NCBI GenBank assembly: GCA_027257055.1
Contig: JAPVLO010000570.1
Location: 372,001 to 436,000, forward strand
From: Cephalopachus bancanus
Taxonomy: Eukaryota > Chordata > Mammalia > Primates > Tarsiidae
Direction: 5' to 3'
Length of the DNA: 64,000 nt
A model generated the notes under the pieces. It made no database searches. It saw nothing but the letters and a program-made list of their open reading frames with translations, and was not told the origin of the DNA. The translations under genes and the position numbers were made by a program. Shown here one piece after another: positions 59,036 through 64,000 of this stretch (position 1 is its first letter; each line of letters opens with the position of its first letter).

Positions 59036-61740
59036 AAAAATATTTAAATAAACAATGGTTAACACTTTCCCATATTGTTCAAAAGTAACAAATTCAAGAA
59101 ATGTAATGAATCTAAACATAAAATTAAACTACTAAAGGTAAAAGATAAAAAATTTAACTACAGAACCTAAAGTAAAATGAAACATTATATATGACGGAGC
59201 AAAATTCAAATTATGAAGATTTTGTATTGGAAAACAGGAAAATCAGAAGACAATGGTAATAAAAGAAAATAACTGCCAGCTTAAATTGTATATCATGGAA
59301 AAATTATTTAAAGATAAAGACAAAATAACAGTTTTCTTATTTGTATGAAAGCCGAAAAAATATGCAGTGAGCATAATTGCTCTAGAAGAAATATTAGAGT
59401 AGGAGTTTCAGGCTGAAAAAATATAGAAAAGAGAAACTTGAACCTTCAAGAATAAAGAGAAACATAAAAGACACATAACTTGGTAATTATAATAGACTAT
59501 ATTTTGCATCTTAATTTATTTAAGATATGTATGACTGTTGAAATTAAGATTATTGCATAATTGAAATGCAACCTAACATTTATAGATGCTGTATATATTT
59601 CAAATATATCATAAAGGAGAGAGAAAAGAAGACCTTGTATGATTATAAGTGTTTGGTTCCTGAACTGAATTGGTAAAATATTAACTATAAGTGGATTATA
59701 AAAAGTGTGATGGGTATATGTAATCCTATAAACAACCACTGAAGATAAACAAAATTCTGCAGTCAAAAACAATAGATAAATTGAAATTAAATATTAACGA
59801 AGTTAATAATCCAAAGTAATACAAAAAGGAAAAAGATGATAAAAGATAGACAAACAAAAGCAAATGATAAAATTTTAGAATTAGATTTAATCATATCAAT
59901 AATTGCAGCAAATATAAACTTTCCAGTTGCACCAACTAAAATCAGAGGTTAGCAAATGAATAAAAAAAGACTCCATTTTCTATGTAAAGCAAATGTATTT
60001 TAAGTAAAAAACATAGGTAAGCTAAAAGTGAAAGAATACAAGGACGATATAATGAACACATTAATTATTTTTAAAAAGCTCAGATAAACATGGGGGTGTT
60101 CACCTGTAGGCTCAGCAACTTGAGAGATTGAGACAGGAGGATCATTTGAGCCCAGGGGTACAAGGTCCACCTGGGCAAAATAGTGAGATTCCACCTCCAA
60201 AAAGAAAAAAAAAAGAGCAAAAATAAATAAAATGAAAAAATTTTTTATTAACATAAATTTACAAAAATCCTGAGATAAATGTGCTGATATTAGAAACAAA
60301 TAGACTTCATAGCATGGAAAATTACCAGGGATTAAATAAAGACATTTCATAATGATAAAAAGGTAAATTTACCAAGAATATATCAGTCCTATATGTGTAT
60401 ATGCTCTTAAAAACAGAGATCCAAAATATATGAAGAAAAAATGACAGAACTGAAAGGGGAAATGTATATATGCATAATTTTAGTTGGATATCTCAGCATT
60501 CCCCTCTCAACAACTAATAAAACAAGTAAAGAGAAAATCAACAAAGATATAAAATATCTAAACAAAATATCAATGGACATGTCCTAATTGAGATTTACCA
60601 AATGCTCCAGTAAAAAGTAACAGAATACACATTGGTTTCAAGTGCACATAGAAGACACATCATGATAGATTACAGTTCACCATATTTATAGAATAAAAAA
60701 GAGACATCAAATGATAATTTAAGTAGATGCAGAAAAAAACATTTGACAAAATTTGATACATATGATACAAATTACAATAAAGACATCTTCCTTGCTAATT
60801 TGATCTATAACTATTATTCAATCCAAATGAAAACTTTAGCAGTTGTTTTTGGTAGATACAAACACATTGATTGTAAAATTTTATGGAAAGGTAAAGAAAT
60901 TAGAATATCCAGAATTATTTAGAAAATATCAGTGTTGGTTGACTTGATTTTGAGACTTATTATAAAGCCACAATAATCAAATATTAGTAAAATTAAAGGT
61001 ATATAGATTAAGAAAGCATAATAAGCAGCTCCAATAAGGTACTTAGATGGAGTATTAACAAATGTTCACATTTATTTCAATAGGAAAAGGATAGTCTTTT
61101 CAACAAGTGGTGTTGGGATAACTAGGCATGCATTCTAAAAATGAACTACAAACAAAAACCTAACACTTTATACAAAAATTAACACAAAATGTTTCACAGA
61201 TTTATAAGTATGCTGTAAAAACATACAACTTTAAAATATCAGAGAAAAACTTTTTATTTGCAATTGGGCAAAGAAATCTAGAAAACAACTCAAATCACAA
61301 CCCATTAAAATGGTTACTGAAAGATCAACTTTTAAAACTGTTTTACAAAATATACTGAGAGAAGAAAATGGCAATCTACTGACTAGGACTGGGAAGAACA
61401 GTTACAAATCACATATTTGACAAAGAACTTGAGTCAGGAATATAAAAATATAAAGAACTTTCAAAACTCAACAATAATGAAACCTAATACAAATGAACAA
61501 AACATTTAGAAAGGCACTATATGCTTAACATCATTATTTATTAGTAGAAAATCAAAATTAAAACCACGATGATATACTACTGCACATCTATTATAATTAC
61601 TAAAATACTAAAACACAGGCAAGCAAGAAAACAAACAAAACCCAAATCCCAAAATACAATAAAAAACAACTCTGTAAGTACCAATGGCAAGGATACAGTA
61701 AAACTGAATTATGTTATTACGTTTGGGAATTCAAAATGAC
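59036..61740 (+). mobile_element. Old LINE-1 (L1M-type) copy L1-J, ORF1 end and ORF2 part
   Basis: After L1-E the old element resumes with the ORF1 tail (about 59100-59450: ACTGCCAGCTTAAATTGTAT, then AGTTTCAGGCTGAAAAAATA) and the inter-ORF region. The ORF2 endonuclease follows from about 59880 (ATCATATCAATAATTGCAGC). Later blocks are TTTCATAATGATAAAAAGG (60346), CTGAAAGGGGAAATG (60450), the AGATGCAGAAAAAAACATTTGA palm block (60727) and GGATAGTCTTTTCAAC (61089). Internal deletions are evident. A FLAM-like monomer lies within. Dead and ancient. Confidence 0.82.
60085..60215 (+). mobile_element. Alu-monomer (FLAM-like) SINE remnant
   Basis: A single 7SL-derived arm: TTCACCTGTAGGCTCAGCAA, GAGACAGGAGGATCATTTGA, GCCCAGGGGTACAAGG, CCACCTGGGCAAAATAGTGAG, then an A-rich tail. 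There is no second arm. Its diagnostic bases are those of old free left monomers, not of the dimeric family elsewhere here, so it predates them. Confidence 0.72.
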
Positions 61741-62545
61741 CTAGTGGGCAAAAAACATGAATAGACACTTCTCAAAAAAAGATATAAGGGCAGCCAACAG
61801 ATAAATGAAGAAGTGCTCAACCTCACTAATCATTAGAGAAATGCAAATCAAAACCACATTGAGATACCACTTAACCCCAGTAAGAATAGTCAGCATTAAT
61901 AAAACAAATAACAGATGCTGCAAGGATGCAGAGAAAAAGGAATGCTTCCACACTACTGGTGGGAAGTAAACTAGTGCAGCCTCTTTGGAAGACAGCATGG
62001 TGATTTCTGAAAGAACAAGAAATTGACCTTTCATATGATCCAACAATTCCCCTATTGGGAGTATACCCAGAGGAACTCAAATCATTCTACCAAAAAGATA
62101 CTTGCACGCACATGTTTGCTGCAGCTCTATTCACAATAGCAAAAACATGGAACCAACCATGCTGCCCATTGAAGCTGGACTGGATATTTTTAAAATGTGG
62201 TACATATACACAATGGAATGTTGTACAGCCATAAAGAAGAACAAACATATGGACTTAACAGCAACATGAATGAATTTAGAGTCTATCATACTTAGTGATC
62301 TATCACAGAAACAAGGAACAGAGAACCATATGTCCTCACTCATAAGTGGACCTTGAACAATTATCATAATACTATAAGAAAGGAATTGGCAGTAGTGGGA
62401 AACTGCCGGGAGCGGGGGTAGGATTGGAAGTTGAGGGAAAATGCCAAAGGAGGGAGTGGCCCACCTCATCAACAAGAGTAATGAACATGTACATACCTAA
62501 CCCTGAATTGTACCCTACATCTTTAAAATAAAGAAGAAAAATAAG
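61741..62545 (+). mobile_element. LINE-1 copy L1-H, 5' truncated
   Basis: The last 800 bp of an L1: ORF2 C-terminus from the GGGCAAAAAACATGAATAGA region, cysteine domain near 61910-61960, ORF2 end at CTCATAAGTGGACC (62339), a 3' UTR with AACAAGAGTAATG and TTGTACCCTACATC, and an A-rich tail at 62525-62545. The L1-J sequence continues at 62546 (TTTGGCAGTTTCTTATTAAG), so L1-H inserted into L1-J. Its ORF2 is frame-broken. Confidence 0.85.
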
Positions 62546-62870
62546 AAAGTAATTTGGCAGTTTCTTATTAAGTTAAACACATAAAATTATCTCAAAATCC
62601 AACACTTGTGTATTCACCCAAGTGAGTTGAAAATGTATGTTCACACAGAAACCTGTACTTAAATATTAATAGCAACTTTATCCATAATTATTAATATCTA
62701 CAAACAAGATATTGATAATATAATAAAATAATATTATACAATAAAATCCAATATAATAATACTGAATTGCTCTTCAACTGGTAAATTGATTAAAAAATGT
62801 TAATACATTCATTTCATGTAATACATTCATTTCATGTAATACATTTCATGTAATGAAATGCTACTCAAGA
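62546..62870 (+). mobile_element. Old LINE-1 copy L1-J, ORF2 C-terminal remnant
   Basis: Continues the sense ORF2 of L1-J after L1-H: GGCAGTTTCTTATTAAGTTAA, CACAGAAACCTGTACTTAAA, AGCAACTTTATCCATAATTA and CTTCAACTGGTAAATTGATT follow the conserved order of the ORF2 tail. It ends within the ATGAAATGCTACTCAA block. No 3' UTR is seen. Confidence 0.75.
62801..62850. repeat. Tandem repeat, 18-bp unit
   Basis: TAATACATTCATTTCATG occurs twice without change (62801-62818, 62819-62836) and a shortened third unit TAATACATTTCATG follows (62837-62850). It sits in the L1-J ORF2 tail. Confidence 0.95.
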
Positions 62871-62874
62871 GTTT

Positions 62875-64000
62875 TACTTCCAAAATGGAAGCATAAACAC
62901 AAGCTGGCTTCACTCCCCCCACAAAAAGCCAAATATATACAGGACTGGAGATTCTCATAAGCAACAACTATCAACTCAGATATGAGGATGACCCAGGATA
63001 AAAGAAAGTGAAAAAAATAAAACAAAAAACTCTAAGCAAATGGTAAGATAACTGAACTTTCTTATTCATGACTCCCCTTACCCCACTGTATTCAATATTA
63101 AGCATGTGAAAAATCTTCTCCCGTATCATGAGTTTTATGCTGGGAAAAGTAAAATTGAGATAGTTAATCAGCTTACCTACTTCCTTGAATTCCCTAGCAA
63201 AGATCTGTCCTTTTCCTGACCCACCGGAAACATTGTGAACGCCCAAAAGTAGAAATATACATGAAGATAGGAAGAGACAAAAGATGGGAGTAAAACTACA
63301 TTCCCAAGCCCTGAAACTCTGCTCTATAATCCAACTAAATATGATGCTGCTTCACATTTTACTTTTTAGGTGGTATAGTTCACAAGTCTGAACATAAACC
63401 TCATGCCAGCCTTCCTAGATTAACCAATGGAAATCTCAACTTAAAGTGCAACCTAGACTAAAAAGGAGGCAGCAAACTAGCAGTAAAGATTTGCTAAGCA
63501 AAACCAAAGCAACCCAGACAAAGAAAACTGGTATAAATCACTAACCATTCAATACAAAGACATAGATGTATATCTACCAGAAACAACAGCAAAAAGGGAA
63601 CCATGACCTCTCCCAACAGTCAGTGACTGACTATCACAAAAAGTGATCTGTGAGTTCTTTATCAATAATTCAACATATTAGTTTTGGGGAAATCAGTGAT
63701 CTCCAAGATAGCATAGAAAAAATTTCAGAAATGTATCATAGAAATTTAATAAATTGATGGAAATAATTTTAAAATCAAACAGAAATGTTGGAAATGAAAT
63801 ATATACATGAAATGAACATCTTTTTTAAGAGTTCTCAACAGCAGAATAGATCAAGCAGAGAAAAGAATAAGTGAGCTCTAAAACTGGTTAATAGAAAATA
63901 AAATCAAAAAAAGGAAAAAAAATAAAAAGGAAAAGAGACCACCCATATAATATATAAAATTATCTCAAAAGATCAAATGTAAACATTATTGGTGTTCAAG
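62875..64000 (+). mobile_element. Old LINE-1 5' part (5' UTR and ORF1 start), cut by window end
   Basis: Opens with TTCCAAAATGGAAGCATAAA and, after about 700 bp, reads the ORF1-side pattern of old L1s: AACCATGACCTCTCCCAACA (63600), GTGATCTGTGAGTTCTTTAT, GTGATCTCCAAGATAGCATA, AATTGATGGAAATAATTTTA, CAACAGCAGAATAGATCAAG, AAAGAATAAGTGAGCTC. The order matches known L1MA/L1MB-type 5' ends. No frame is open. The rest lies outside the window. Confidence 0.72.

Noticed and set aside
62801..62850. Regular repeats considered as a CRISPR-like array
   Set aside because: The units are contiguous with no spacers and sit in a primate L1 remnant. It is an ordinary tandem repeat.

Overview
The window is a gene-poor, repeat-dense stretch of a primate nuclear genome. 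I see no host protein-coding gene, rRNA or tRNA. The primate call rests on about a dozen dimeric, 7SL-derived Alu-type SINEs, plus LINE-1 (L1) elements with the primate ORF1/ORF2 layout. The SINEs share a derived left arm (GGCTCAGCCTGTAATCC, CGCACCTTTGGGAGG, GAGCCCGCGGGTTCGAGACC) that is neither the human Alu consensus nor the lemur or galago types I know. A non-anthropoid primate lineage is implied, and a tarsier is my best guess (inference only). L1 copies are lettered A-H and J here.

Layout. 1-12003: L1-A (+), cut by the left window edge and split at 4614/11571 by L1-B (+, full length, with an apparent 3' transduction). 12190-13727: a 1.54-kb solo class II-type LTR flanked by the 6-bp duplication CTTATA. 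13734-22830: unassigned AT-rich DNA, an old L1 with an inverted L1 block inside it, one SINE, an L1 3' end, two MIR-like SINEs and an L2 tail. 22830-34381: L1-D (+), interrupted by L1-C (+, 26114-32352). L1-C is the youngest-looking copy, with an intact 321-codon ORF1 and a broken ORF2. 34382-35421: a second LTR (-) with an internal tandem duplication. 36196-42943: L1-F (-, near full length). 42944-51059: mostly unassigned AT-rich DNA with SINEs, an L2 tail, a MIR and truncated minus-strand L1s (including L1-G). 51060-62870: an old L1M-type element (L1-J) split by L1-E (+, near full length), a FLAM-like monomer and L1-H. 62875-64000: the 5' part of another old L1, running off the window.

The elements are related as parasites rather than as a gene system. 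L1 supplies the endonuclease and reverse transcriptase that place L1s and SINEs, and most SINEs here have A-rich or T-rich target-site duplications typical of L1 mobilisation. The nesting gives a relative age order: MIR/L2 and L1-J are oldest, then L1-E, L1-A, L1-D and L1-F, then L1-B, and L1-C and the SINEs are youngest. All repeat names come from reading the bases against remembered family structure, so family-level names are firm and subfamily names are not.
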